Part shown: one piece after another, positions 18,049 through 26,730 of the stretch
Position numbering within the stretch: the first letter of the stretch is position 1
Layout of the letters: each line of letters begins with the position of its first letter
From: Mesorhizobium sp. PAMC28654
Lineage (GTDB): Bacteria > Pseudomonadota > Alphaproteobacteria > Rhizobiales > Rhizobiaceae
Assembly: GCF_020616515.1 (NCBI RefSeq)
Contig: NZ_CP085135.1
Coordinates: forward strand, 1,054,001 to 1,118,000
DNA length: 64,000 nt
Direction: 5' to 3'
Position numbers and translations under genes: made by a program
The notes under the pieces: generated by a model
Seen by the model: only the letters and a program-made list of their open reading frames with translations
Told to the model about the DNA's origin: nothing
The model's database searches: none

Positions 18049-18203
18049 TAGCTCGGGCGACCGGGGAGTTCCAGTTCGCTCGCATCTTCACATCATTGCG
18101 CCGTTGAAACTGCAGTGCCATCTATAGAGGCTTATCGAGCATTTTGCCGGCGGGTTGCTATTCGCGCTTCGACGTTCGGGTGTTACAAAATCCGCAGAAT
18201 TTC

Positions 18204-18494
18204 TTAATCCGGGTGCGGGGACTGCACAACGGCAAAGATCTTGCGGTTCTCCAACTCTTTGCAGACGTCATCGGGCAATGACCTGCAACCACAATGCACG
18301 GCATGTCTCAGATGCCAAGCAAGTCCTTGGTCCGAAATGCGGATTGTGGGCGGCTCATTCGAGAGGTGCCATTTCAGGTTTATTTTCGTCTGCCTTGATG
18401 GGTAAAAGCGGTTTACTTCGTGGAACATGGCCCTCTCCATTCTTTTGGACAAAGGATACCGGTTGAAGTCGAATGTGTCGTTGATCCCCGTCAA
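18204..18494 (-). CDS. Doubtful small hypothetical protein
   Basis: An open frame of up to 96 codons, of lower GC than its surroundings, with a possible inner start at about 18437 (MERAMFHEV). No family is recognised and no good ribosome binding site is seen. It lies in the 670-base stretch between IS630 and fixK, where no other gene is supported. Confidence 0.25.
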   Translation of the reverse strand: MTGINDTFDFNRYPLSKRMERAMFHEVNRFYPSRQTKINLKWHLSNEPPTIRISDQGLAWHLRHAVHCGCRSLPDDVCKELENRKIFAVVQSPHPD

Positions 18495-18629
18495 AACTCA
18501 TCATCGATGATGGTTTGTAACACGTAGGGGCATGGGCCGGCGCCTACGGCCGGAGATACCCAACCTCGCGCGACGACAACAGGGGGCGCCAGCCATCAAC
18601 AGCCTTCCCAGTGCCGCCTCGGTGTCGTT

Positions 18630-18647
18630 CTAAGGAATTCCCCTTAG
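18630..18647. promoter_or_regulatory. Inverted repeat CTAAGG-N6-CCTTAG upstream of fixK-like gene
   Basis: The two 6-bp arms flank AATTCC, 72 bases before the start codon of the Crp/Fnr gene. The AATT-CC-CTTAG core is reminiscent of response-regulator (FixJ-type) sites as remembered, but this is not established. Confidence 0.4.
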
Positions 18648-18719
18648 GGACATAACCGAATTTCGCCAGTCAGGGATTCGCGCGATTGCTGTGTCACGGA
18701 TCAACCGGGAAAAACAGCC

Positions 18720-19367
18720 ATGCACGCCTACACGACCTCCAGAGTTGCACTGCCATCACAGTCCACTCAGTCTGTCCTGCCAGCGGTATTCGATCCCGCA
18801 CCGATACAGCCGGTGAGCTTCTTTCCCGCCGGTTCGGAGATTTATGCTCAAGGCGAGAAGGCCGGTGCTTTCTACCAGGTCGAATTCGGCGCCGTGCGCA
18901 TCTACCGCCTGCTTGCCGACGGCCGCCGGCAGATCAGCGCCTTCCACCTGGCCGGAGAAACATTCGGCTTCGAAGCTGGCACGACCCATCACTTCTTCGC
19001 CGAAGCGATCAATGCCACCGGTGTTCGCGCCTTCCGTTTCACTTCTGGAGCAGACATGTCCCATCAGTTACTGCACCTGGCGCTCAAAGGGTTAACCAAA
19101 GCTCAGGAACACCTTCTGGTCCTCGGTCGTCAGAACGCCATCGAACGCGTGGCTGCATTCCTGGTCGACATGGCAGAGCGCCAGGGCGGCTTGCGGCAGG
19201 TCGAACTGCCGATGTCGCGCATGGACATCGGCGACTATCTCGGCCTCACCATCGAGACCGTGTCGCGGGTCTTCACCCGGCTGAAGGACAAGGGCGTCAT
19301 CCGCCTGCTCAACCTGCGCAGCATCGAAATCGTCAAGCACGACGCGCTCCACTGCATGAGCGAATGA
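18720..19367 (+). CDS. FixK-like Crp/Fnr-family regulator
   Basis: 215 residues. The N-terminus has no cysteine cluster, so it should not bind a [4Fe-4S] centre. The effector barrel (SFFPAGSEIYAQGEKAG to about residue 110) is followed by a C-terminal HTH with RMDIGDYLGLTIETVSRVFTRLKDKGVI. The E-x2-S-R residues predict binding to TTGA-N6-TCAA. FixK proteins are normally switched on by FixLJ and activate microaerobic respiration. No fixLJ gene is in the window. The following 470 bases (19368-19841) hold no supported gene. Confidence 0.9.
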   Translation: MHAYTTSRVALPSQSTQSVLPAVFDPAPIQPVSFFPAGSEIYAQGEKAGAFYQVEFGAVRIYRLLADGRRQISAFHLAGETFGFEAGTTHHFFAEAINATGVRAFRFTSGADMSHQLLHLALKGLTKAQEHLLVLGRQNAIERVAAFLVDMAERQGGLRQVELPMSRMDIGDYLGLTIETVSRVFTRLKDKGVIRLLNLRSIEIVKHDALHCMSE

Positions 19368-19841
19368 CCAAGGCATCGCCCACTGGTGGCACGGAAAGCC
19401 CAAAGAAGCCAATGCTCCTCGCCACTGCCTCTGCAACGGCCGCAACCTTTCAGCCTTCGAGCGTTGCTTCGTTCGGCCGCTTCGGAGCAACCAGAATCAG
19501 AGGTCCGCATATGACCGCGAATACTGCAATTACCACCCATAGCGCGCGATCGCAGGTCCGAGCGCTGTGCGCAACATACGTGCGCCGCGCGCCAGACCTT
19601 CTGAATTGTGATGGGAAGCCGCCATCCTGTCCCCGTTTCGATCCGGGGGACATGGGCGACCCCTGGACGGGGATGATTAAGAGAGCCGCATCTTGAGTGG
19701 TTTCAACACCTTTATCGAGGCGTAGTGGCGTAGCGTGCAAATACAGGAGATTGGCGGTGCCGACCTGTAATCAAGGCTGATGATCTTCAGGCAAGGGCGG
19801 CGCCCGCCGTCAAATGTGAGCTCGTCGGCAAAGCCGTCTGA

Positions 19842-20147
19842 TCAAGCGGCCTCAGCACGAGTTGACCGTCGAGGCTTGTGGCGAACCACCACGTCGACCT
19901 TGTAGTCGAGCCGATCCAGACAGCGAACCAGCCTGTCTATTGAAAACTTACCCGTACGCCCGGTGGCGATCGCGGAGACGTCGGGCTGTTTCATTCCGAG
20001 CAGTTCGGCCGACTTCGCCTGGGTCAGACGCCGGCGCTTGATAATGGCGCGGATCTCGCGGGCCAGCTTGGCCTTGAGCAATTCCTCTTCGGGATTGTCA
20101 AAGCCGAGGTCCGCAAACACGTTGCCGCTGCTCACTTCGGCGGTGTT
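19842..20147 (-). pseudogene. HigA-like XRE antitoxin, 5' end cut by IS3 copy 2
   Basis: About 100 residues remain in frame from the IS border: SSGNVFADLGFDNPEEELLKA, then the HTH (LTQAKSAELLGMKQPDVSAIATGR) typical of the HigA2/pfam13744 antitoxin group, which pairs with RelE/HigB-type toxins. Only the first few residues are lost. A GTG at VSSGN could still start translation. The toxin gene, normally just upstream, is absent. Probably plasmid-derived. Confidence 0.7.
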
Positions 20148-20181
20148 TGGACTTGCTTCGGTAAAGTGGAGAGCGGGTTGC

Positions 20182-21052
20182 TCATTCGGCGGCGTTTCGC
20201 TCGAACTGCATCGGGCTGATGTAGTCGAGCGCGGAATGCCGCCGGATGGGATTGTAGAAGCCGTCGATATATCGGGCAATGGCGGCTTGGGCATCGGCGC
20301 GGGTAAGGAAAGAGGTGCGCCAGATCAGTTCAGTTTTCAGCGTCTTGAAGAATGTTTCGACCATGGCGTTATCAAAGCAATTGCCCTTGCCTGACATTGA
20401 GATGATGACGCCGGCGGCACGCAATTCGGCTTGGTAGTCGATAGAACAATATTGGCTGCCGCGGTCGGAGTGGTGAATGAGGCCGGGTTCCGGCTGCCGC
20501 ATGACGAACGCCTTGTTGAGCGCTGCCAGAGCCAGGCTGCGGTGTAGCCGGTTGCCAGCAGCCCAGCCAACGACCTTGCGGGCAAACAGATCGATGACGA
20601 CAGCAAGGTACAACCAGCCCTCCCGCGTCCAGATGTAGGAGATGTCGGCACCCCATTTCTGGTTGGGACCAGTGGCGGCAAAATCCTGGTCGATGACATT
20701 GGGGGCAACCGGAAAGGCGGAAAGGCGTGTTCGCTGTCCGTCGTGCGCTTGAACCGCCGCTTCTGTCTTGCCTGGAGGCCATTCTCCCGCATCAGACGCG
20801 CCGTTCGTCGCCGGCCAATGGCAAAGCCATTGTCTTGCAGTTCCCGCGTCATGCGCGGGCTACCATAGGTTCCGTTCGACAGCGCGAACGACGATCGCAC
20901 ATGCGCCAGCATTATCATGTCGTCGCGCTGCCGGCGGCACGCCGGCCGGCGCGCCCCCAGGCAAAGTAGCCGCTCGGGCTGACACCCAGCGTCGCGCACA
21001 AACGGTCCACAGGGAAATCCTTCTTCGCCTGGTCGATGAGCGCGAACCTCAC
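20182..21052 (-). pseudogene. IS3-family OrfB, copy 2, frameshifted twice
   Basis: The same protein as in copy 1 but broken by the +2 and +8 base insertions, so the start, middle and catalytic C-terminus are in three frames. Only the last 143 codons (20182-20613) are contiguous in the original frame. Confidence 0.9.
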
Positions 21053-21342
21053 CGACTTCCCTCCTTGACGAAAAAAGCCGTCGCCCGTTTCAAGATATCC
21101 CGCTCCTGCCGAAGGATTTCATTCTCCCGCCGCAGCCGTTTCAATTCAGCGGCGACATCAGCATCAGGCGGACGCCCAGGATCGCCCATCTCACGATCCA
21201 GCTGCCGACCCATCCATCGCGTCAGCGTCGAGAAACCAACACCAAGATCCTCCGCGATCTGCCGCTTCGTCCGACCGCTCGTTCGCACAAGGCCAACCGC
21301 CTCCGCCTTGAACGCATCCGTAAACTGTCTCTGTTTCGTCAT
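21049..21342 (-). CDS. IS3-family OrfA, copy 2
   Basis: 97 residues, identical to OrfA of copy 1. Without a functional orfB it may only act as a regulator or DNA-binding fragment. Confidence 0.9.
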   Translation of the reverse strand: MTKQRQFTDAFKAEAVGLVRTSGRTKRQIAEDLGVGFSTLTRWMGRQLDREMGDPGRPPDADVAAELKRLRRENEILRQERDILKRATAFFVKEGSR

Positions 21343-21394
21343 CGAGGTCGCCTTTCATCAGAAGGAAACTCTCCACTTTTTCGGGGCAAGTCCA

Positions 21395-21621
21395 AAGGGC
21401 AGCCGGACCGACGTCAGATCGAGGAGTGAGAAACTGCCCAACTCGGGATAGCCGAGATCGGCGAGACCGAACATGGCGTCACCATCGGCATCCAGTTCGG
21501 TCGCGAGCCAGGTTCCTTCGCCGAGTGGATTGAAGAACTTCACGAGCGGTGCGTGATCGGCGTTGCGCTCGCGGCCATTGGCGAGCAGGCGCTCGCGCAG
21601 TTCGTCGGTGAGGAGGATCAT
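21395..21621 (-). pseudogene. DUF2958 protein, 3' end cut by IS3 copy 2
   Basis: The first 75 residues (MILLTDELRERLLANGRE...HAPLVKFFNPLGEGTWLATELDADGD) match DUF2958, a small protein of unknown function typical of plasmids and integrative elements. The C-terminus is replaced by IS sequence. The start overlaps the ArdC stop (ATGA), the usual arrangement. Confidence 0.85.
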
Positions 21622-22589
21622 GCCGCCCTCCTATCGATGACGGTCTCATCGACTTCGACGGAACCTGCCTTGGCTCCGCTGCCAGATTGCGGCAGGAAGG
21701 CGAGCAGCCAGTCGGCCGCCTTGCTGGCCTGGGAGGCGGCACGAACGATGGCGCGGTTGTCTTCGCGCAGGACCTCGAGCCAGGAGGCCAGGTAGTCGGC
21801 GTGGCGCACGGTCGGCACGATGCCAAGCGAAGCGCAGCAGAAGGCTGCGTTCATCTCGGCGACGAGCTCCTCGAAAGCGTATTTCTTGGTGCCGAAGGCG
21901 CCCCCGAGGTCACGGCCGACGCGTGAGGCATGGCCGGTCGCATGGCCAAGCTCGTGCAGGGCGGTGCGGTGCCAGTCGATGGTCTCGAAATAGGCCTGCG
22001 GGGGCGGCACCCGCACGTAGTCCTGCGCCGGCACATAATAGGCACTGCTGCCACCGATGCGGAAATCGATACCTGTCGCCTTGATCAGCGCGTCGACCGC
22101 AGGCGCGATCAGTCCGGGGTCCGGTGCAGGCGGAGCCGCGGCCAGATCGTCGGGCAGATTTTCACATTGCGCCACGTTAAACACGATGAAGCGCTTCAGG
22201 AACGGTATGGCATGTGCCGCTTCGCCGGTTTCCCGCGCGCGATTCTTCTCGTCGTCAGGGATGAAGCGGTCGGCATAGACGACGGTGGTCCCGTGTTCGC
22301 CCTTGCGGACATGGCCGCCCAGCGATAGCGCCTGGCGGAAAGTCAGCCAGCCTTGGACGGGAAAGCCATGCTCGACGACCGCACCCCACAGGATCAGCAC
22401 GTTGATCCCCGAATAGGCGCGGCCGGTGGCGGCATTGGCCGGCATCGTGAGGGGAGCTTTCGTCGCCGTCGTGCCCCAGGGCTGCACCCAGGGAAAGCGG
22501 CCGGCTTCCAGCTCGGCGATGATCTTGTTGGTGATATCGTCATAGAGGCTTGCCCGGTCGGCGCCGGCGCGAGCGTAATGTCTGGACAT
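21618..22589 (-). CDS. ArdC-family antirestriction protein
   Basis: 323 residues. The N-terminal ssDNA-binding domain (about 10-140, DDITNKIIAELEAGRFPWVQPW) is followed by a zincin-like metallopeptidase domain with HELGHATGH near residue 212. ArdC proteins protect incoming single-stranded plasmid DNA from restriction during conjugation. It is intact and coupled to DUF2958. It marks this stretch as derived from a plasmid or integrative conjugative element. The 400 bases upstream hold degraded sequence only. Confidence 0.92.
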   Translation of the reverse strand: MSRHYARAGADRASLYDDITNKIIAELEAGRFPWVQPWGTTATKAPLTMPANAATGRAYSGINVLILWGAVVEHGFPVQGWLTFRQALSLGGHVRKGEHGTTVVYADRFIPDDEKNRARETGEAAHAIPFLKRFIVFNVAQCENLPDDLAAAPPAPDPGLIAPAVDALIKATGIDFRIGGSSAYYVPAQDYVRVPPPQAYFETIDWHRTALHELGHATGHASRVGRDLGGAFGTKKYAFEELVAEMNAAFCCASLGIVPTVRHADYLASWLEVLREDNRAIVRAASQASKAADWLLAFLPQSGSGAKAGSVEVDETVIDRRAA

Positions 22590-23002
22590 CGCGGTTCTCC
22601 GCGACGGGCGCCGGAGGTCTCTCCTCCCGCTCTCAACCCGTCACGGCAAACCGCTCTGTACTCTCACTCTAGACGGCGTTGCGGGAGCCTTCCGCAGAAG
22701 GGGGACGCCCTCGAATTTGGAGCAAAGGCGATCCGCGCCAAATCGGCAAATGTCGCTGACCATCTAGACTAGTATGGTTACTGCTACCGGACTGCGTGGC
22801 GGATGCGCTCGGTAAGCGTTTGTTCGACGTCGAAATAGCTCTCCCAGGCTTCGGGCGGCTGAGTCCGCGCGGCGGCGGCGAAAACATCGAACCGTTGGCG
22901 CTTTCGCAGGTGCGCAACTCCTCCCAGCAGCGGCGATCTCCTTGCCGGTTCCCGGATCGAGATTGGCGGAGCCAAGAGTTGCCGGCGTCTTCGGCATTTC
23001 CA
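22590..23002. other. Degenerate stretch without an intact gene
   Basis: Minus-strand frames here include a plausible C-terminal piece ending at 22784 (FDVFAAAARTQPPEAWESYF...) but with no start and no recognised family. It is probably remnant DNA between ArdC and the LigD fragment. Confidence 0.4.
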
Positions 23003-23188
23003 TCACACCTGGCCAGCTCGCTTGTCTTCGCGCATGCCCTCAAAGCTTGGATGTCGCAAGCCGCCATCCGGGGTCACTTCGGCACAGGCGACTTCGGCGA
23101 CAAGCTCGGGCTTCACCCACCGGGCACGGCGGGCAATGTCAAAGTCCTTGCAGACGGCGACTTCGAGAACAGGAGTCAATTGAGACAT
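23003..23188 (-). pseudogene. ATP-dependent DNA ligase (LigD-type), C-terminal fragment
   Basis: The frame encodes WVKPELVAEVACAEVTPDG followed by GLRHPSFEGMREDK, the end of the ligase OB-fold domain in LigD proteins of bacterial non-homologous end joining. No Ku gene or other LigD domain is in the window. It is a fragment. Confidence 0.7.
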
Positions 23189-23219
23189 GGAGCGCAGCCC
23201 CCCAGCGCCGAGACATCAC

Positions 23220-23640
23220 TTAGGCAAATTTGGGTCTGCAGCCTAGAACCGTCGAAGGGATCAAAACACCTTCTTCCAAGGAGTCCGTCGACGTGCCACC
23301 GGGTGCGAAATTATGCCAGACGCGAATTCGTTCGACCACCGCCACCGTCTCGCAGCGTGGCCAGTTGGAAGATCGCAGGGGCTCGGCCGCGGCAAGCGGA
23401 TCGGATACGAGCTGGGACAATTCGATCTCTTGTGCGAGCCCAGCCGAGAATTCGCGGAACGGCGATAGATTGATCTGGGGAACTCCAATCAGGACGGGAA
23501 CGGACAGCTCAAGTGCCTTGGCGATCAGCGATCTAAAGCCGCCGCCTTCGGCCTTGGTCTTCCCAAATTGCAGAGAACCAGCAAATCGGTTTGGGTGGAC
23601 AACCCGGCCTTGGCCGCTTCGCAAGCTCTGAGCAATAGAT
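23220..23640 (-). pseudogene. DUF2478 protein copy A, truncated and frameshifted
   Basis: It starts abruptly near 23640 with SDLLLRACEAAKAG and LSTQTDLLVLC, then a missing base in the run after TGCAA shifts the frame to GKTKAEGGGFRSLIAKALEL and the rest. Compared with copy B (25168-28484), the first half is absent and replaced by YitT sequence. DUF2478 proteins look like small P-loop-related proteins and, as remembered, sit near molybdenum or nitrate-reductase genes. Confidence 0.75.
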
Positions 23641-23852
23641 CGCTGGTCGGCCGAATGGCCGGAATGGCCCTTCTACTGCAATACGCCACCGGCGTGCAGT
23701 TCTGGGTGGCATTTTCTCTTATCAACCTGCCCTTCTACTATCTGGCGATGAAACGGATGGGCTGGCGTTTCACAGTCAGGACGTTTCTCGCCGTCAGCCT
23801 CGTTTCTCTGCTGTCGCGACTGTCGGCACGCTGGGTCGACTTTTCGCTGCTA

Positions 23853-24997
23853 GTGGATGGATTCTAACACTTGGTGCCCCGTTTGACGGCGGCGATGATT
23901 TTGTCGGGGTCGGCGGTCCAAGAGAAGGGTTTGGGTTGCTGGTTGTGTTCTTGGAGGAAGCGGTTGATTGCCGCCTGGAGGTCGACGACGGAGTGGAAGA
24001 CGCCTCGTTTGAGGCGACGCTTCGACAGTTTTGCGAAGAAGCCCTCGACCGCGTTGAGCCACGAGCATGAGGTTGGCGTGAAGTGGAAGGTGAAGCGCTG
24101 ATGACGGCCGAGCCAGGCACGCACCTTGGGATGCTTGTGAGCGGCGTAGTTGTCGAGGACGACGTGGACGGCTTTGCCGGTCGGCACCTCGGCGTCGATG
24201 GCGTTGAGAAAGCGGATGAATTCCTGATGGCGATGGCGCTGCATGTTCTTGCCAATAACGGTGCCGTCGAGCACGTTGAGAGCAGCAAACAGTGTGGTCG
24301 TGCCATTGCGCTTGTGGTCGTGGGTCATGGTGCCGAGCCTACCCTTCTTCATGGGCAGACCGGGTTGGGTACGATCGAGCGCCTGGATCTGGCTCTTCTC
24401 GTCGACCGACAGCACGATGGCGTGAGCAGGCGGATCAACATAGAGGCCGACGACGTCGCGCAGTTTGTCGACGAACTGCGGATCGGTGGAGAGCTTGAAC
24501 TGACGCCAGCGGTTGGGCTGCAGCCCGTGCGCCTTCCAGATGCGACGCACCGCACTCGGGCTGATGCTGGCTGCGGCCGCCATCATGTCGGCGGTCCAGT
24601 GCGTCGTCTCGCCAGGCGGGTCCTGCAACGTCAGCGCCACCACACGCTCGGCTATTTCAGGCCCGAGAGCCGGAATGCGCGAGGGCCGCGTCTTGTCGCG
24701 CAACAGCCCTTCGAAGCCTTCCGTGGCGAAGCGCTCCTGCCAACGCCATACGCAGGTCTTGGATTTGCCGGTTTGCCGCATGATCTCGACGGTGCCCACA
24801 CCGTCGACGCTCAACAGAATGATCTCGGCGCGCCAAACATGCTTCTGCGGCGCATTGCGATCCCTGATCAGCGCGCTCAGGCGCTGGCGATCAATCGGCG
24901 AAACGGTCAGAGATATTCCTGTGCGCATGCGCCAAACTCGCATGCAAACTCCCGAAAGGGAATCCCAAACCGGACTCTTATGTTAAACGGAAACCAC
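23853..24997 (-). mobile_element. IS630-family element B (1145 bp) in YitT remnant
   Basis: Flanked by TA (23851-23852 and 24998-24999). Inverted ends GTGG-N5/6-TT-[CT]-TAACA. It encodes one intact transposase. Confidence 0.88.
23864..24943 (-). CDS. IS630-family transposase (intact)
   Basis: 359 residues. N-terminal HTH and helix-turn-helix_29/32 region (about 20-130), then the DDE domain: V-L-S-V-D-E-K-S-Q, V-H-V-V-L-D-N-Y and N-A-V-E-G-F-F-A. A GGGAG box precedes the ATG. Related to, but clearly different from, elements A (16945) and C (62501). Confidence 0.93.
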   Translation of the reverse strand: MRVWRMRTGISLTVSPIDRQRLSALIRDRNAPQKHVWRAEIILLSVDGVGTVEIMRQTGKSKTCVWRWQERFATEGFEGLLRDKTRPSRIPALGPEIAERVVALTLQDPPGETTHWTADMMAAAASISPSAVRRIWKAHGLQPNRWRQFKLSTDPQFVDKLRDVVGLYVDPPAHAIVLSVDEKSQIQALDRTQPGLPMKKGRLGTMTHDHKRNGTTTLFAALNVLDGTVIGKNMQRHRHQEFIRFLNAIDAEVPTGKAVHVVLDNYAAHKHPKVRAWLGRHQRFTFHFTPTSCSWLNAVEGFFAKLSKRRLKRGVFHSVVDLQAAINRFLQEHNQQPKPFSWTADPDKIIAAVKRGTKC

Positions 24998-25616
24998 TAG
25001 ACCCCACCTATGCAGCGGTGTTAGGCGGTGGCCTGTGCGGGACGGGGCTTTTAATTCCATTTCGCCACCGTACCGGTCTCGGTGGCATCAATATCCTGGC
25101 TATCTTTCTCCAGCATTGCCGTCGGACGAAAGCGGCGGTAGGCATTGGGAACTCGCTGACGCGTAATTCATGCAACCTCAGTCTTCGTTTCGCTCATCGG
25201 CGACCAATGCGACAGCAGACGTTCCGCTGCCGCAAGCGGATTGGATACGATCTCGGACAGGTCCATTTCTCGTGCGAGCCCCGCTGAGAATTCGCGAAAC
25301 GGCAATAAGTTGATGAGGGGAACACCTATCAGGACGGGAACGGATAGCTCAAGCGCGCTGGCGATCAGCGATCTAAAACCGCCTCCTTCGACCTCGGTCT
25401 TTCCGAATTTGCAGAGGACCAGAAGATCGGGTAGTGCATCAGTTTGAAATTGGCGGCCCTTGAATATGTCTCACCCCGGCCATAACTCCATCGTAACATC
25501 TGGGGCCGATGATCGGAACAAGCCGCGCGCATGGGCGTTGCGGCTCTGTAACCGTTTTGGTAACGTCCTCTCCAATCTCGCTGGGGGCGTTCGGCCTGAT
25601 TCGAACGGAGATGAAA

Positions 25617-25829
25617 ATGCCAAAAGGACCGAACGGGGAAAGACGCCCAGCCGACTCCATCGGCATGTCGGTTATGATCGCGAAGATCGCGACGGGCGAA
25701 ATCGAAGACAACAAGAAGTCGAACCGCACCAAGTCGGGCAAGGCGGGTGCGAAGGCGCGCGCGGAATCCATGACGAGCGAGGAACGGACGGAGATCGCCC
25801 GCAAGGCGGCGAACGCGAGGTGGAGTTGA
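25617..25829 (+). CDS. Small basic protein, 70 aa
   Basis: A Lys/Arg/Ala-rich protein ending in a KSGKAGAKARAESM and SEERTEIARKAANARW motif, a pattern seen in small nucleic-acid-associated proteins of unknown role. The ATG at 25617 follows GGAG at the right distance. Its stop overlaps the start of the Panacea gene (TGATG), so the two are translationally coupled passengers of the transposon. It may be a DNA- or RNA-binding partner of the toxin-antitoxin pair (inference). Confidence 0.6.
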   Translation: MPKGPNGERRPADSIGMSVMIAKIATGEIEDNKKSNRTKSGKAGAKARAESMTSEERTEIARKAANARWS

Positions 25830-26341
25830 TGCCGGCTCCGTATTCACCACTTGCCTTCGCAAATGAGTTCATTTTGCTTGCCGAACCATATGGCGTCGAG
25901 CACATGAAATTGCAGAAGCTTGTCTATATTTCTTATGGGTGGTGGCTTTCTGTTCATGACGAGCCCGTATTGAACGAGCAACCGGAGGTCTGGCGGCATG
26001 GGCCGGTGTTCCCGTCCCTCTACCGCCTCCTAAGGGAGCATGGTTCAGCCGCAGTTTGTCATCCGCAGCGCTCCATATTTAATCGCCAGCCGGACCGCAT
26101 AGACAACACTGACGAGGATGTTCTCTCTCTTGTGCGGTGGGTTTGGGGAAAATACCGCCACATGTCTGGCTTCCAGTTGTCTGATTTGACTCACAAGGAG
26201 GGAAGTCCTTGGCAAATTACGGTTGCAAAATACCAGTATAGTGTTCCTTTTCACACAGAAATACCTGTAGATGTTATCCGTGATCATTATAGAGGTTTAG
26301 CGCGCGAGTTGGTTAGTGGAGCCGTGGAAGCCTCAAACTGA
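25829..26341 (+). CDS. Panacea-domain (DUF4065/SocA-like) protein, probable antitoxin
   Basis: 170 residues. The N-terminus LAFANEFILLAEPYGVEHMKLQKLVYISYGW is the signature of the Panacea domain (GepA/SocA/DUF4065), followed by W-R-H-G-P-V-F-P-S-L-Y. Panacea proteins are antitoxins that neutralise a wide range of unrelated toxins encoded next to them (established for the PanAT systems). It is preceded by a coupled small gene and overlaps the membrane-protein gene by 26 bases, the expected antitoxin-toxin layout. AT content rises in its second half, unlike its neighbours, which suggests foreign origin. Confidence 0.82.
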   Translation: MPAPYSPLAFANEFILLAEPYGVEHMKLQKLVYISYGWWLSVHDEPVLNEQPEVWRHGPVFPSLYRLLREHGSAAVCHPQRSIFNRQPDRIDNTDEDVLSLVRWVWGKYRHMSGFQLSDLTHKEGSPWQITVAKYQYSVPFHTEIPVDVIRDHYRGLARELVSGAVEASN

Positions 26342-26687
26342 AGATGTAAGCGAAGAACGGATTCCTATACCTAGGAATCCGTCATCGAAAGACGAATCAA
26401 TAGAGACATTCTCTCTTGATAACGAGCACAAGAAATATAAGAACCATGATCTCAGAAGTGACATCAAGCTAAAACGGGCGTATTTCTCTCAGACTAGAAA
26501 AATAACAAAGAATTGGGTCTGCTTCATTATCTGTGCCTCTTCCCTCCAATTCGTGGCACGACTGTTTCATGTCGGCTTTGAAGCTTCTGAGTTCATCGCT
26601 TTAATTACAACTACCACCGCAACGCTTGTAGGTTTTTGGGCGATCGTGGGAGCCTATTTGTTTCCTCGGCGGCATAAATCAGACTGA
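26316..26687 (+). CDS. Two-helix membrane protein, candidate toxin of the Panacea pair
   Basis: 123 residues from a GTG that overlaps the end of the Panacea gene. A charged, hydrophilic N-terminus (residues 1-65) is followed by two predicted membrane helices (about 69-89 and 93-117, FIALITTTTATLVGFWAIVGAYLF). No family is recognised. Membrane-acting toxins are among those paired with Panacea antitoxins, so toxin function is a position-based inference. There is no internal Met, so the start is uncertain. A perfect hairpin lies in its early codons. Confidence 0.6.
   Translation: MEPWKPQTEDVSEERIPIPRNPSSKDESIETFSLDNEHKKYKNHDLRSDIKLKRAYFSQTRKITKNWVCFIICASSLQFVARLFHVGFEASEFIALITTTTATLVGFWAIVGAYLFPRRHKSD
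26357..26382. repeat. Perfect 11-bp hairpin at the start of the putative toxin gene
   Basis: ACGGATTCCTA pairs with TAGGAATCCGT around a TACC loop. It begins 15 bases after the Panacea stop codon. It could be an operator, an attenuator or a translation-control hairpin. Confidence 0.65.
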
Positions 26688-26694
26688 ATAAAAT

Positions 26695-26718
26695 GCTTGA
26701 TAACTGAATTTATCAAGC
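26695..26718. promoter_or_regulatory. 9-bp inverted repeat before the transposase gene
   Basis: GCTTGATAA and TTATCAAGC flank CTGAAT, ending 12 bases before the transposase ATG. Likely an operator or a terminator for the upstream passenger genes. Confidence 0.5.
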
Positions 26719-26730
26719 TATATTAGAGGC

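Larger units (their letters stand above)
20148..21394 (-). mobile_element. IS3-family element, 1237-bp type, copy 2 (1247 bp)
   Basis: Same ends as copy 1, reversed. It carries two small insertions relative to copy 1: two bases at a GC-rich spot (about 20950) and an 8-bp tandem duplication GGAAAGGC (about 20715-20730). Flanks GTT and AAG do not match, so it has no target duplication. It separates the antitoxin remnant from DUF2958. Confidence 0.92.
23641..25125 (+). pseudogene. YitT-family membrane protein, truncated and split by IS630
   Basis: The left piece (about 23650-23850) encodes ALLLQYATGVQFWVAF and LINLPFYYLAMKRMGWRFTVRTF. The right piece (25000-25125) continues with DPTYAAVLGGGLCGTGLLI and FRHRTGLGGINILAIFLQ. 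Both match YitT/DUF161 transporters of unknown substrate. The N-terminus and the last third are missing, so the gene was already decayed or was cut at both ends against DUF2478 fragments. Confidence 0.75.

Noticed and set aside
16945..24997. IS630 elements A and B as copies of one element
   Set aside because: Their transposases share the fold and length but differ throughout and have different ends, so they are separate elements.
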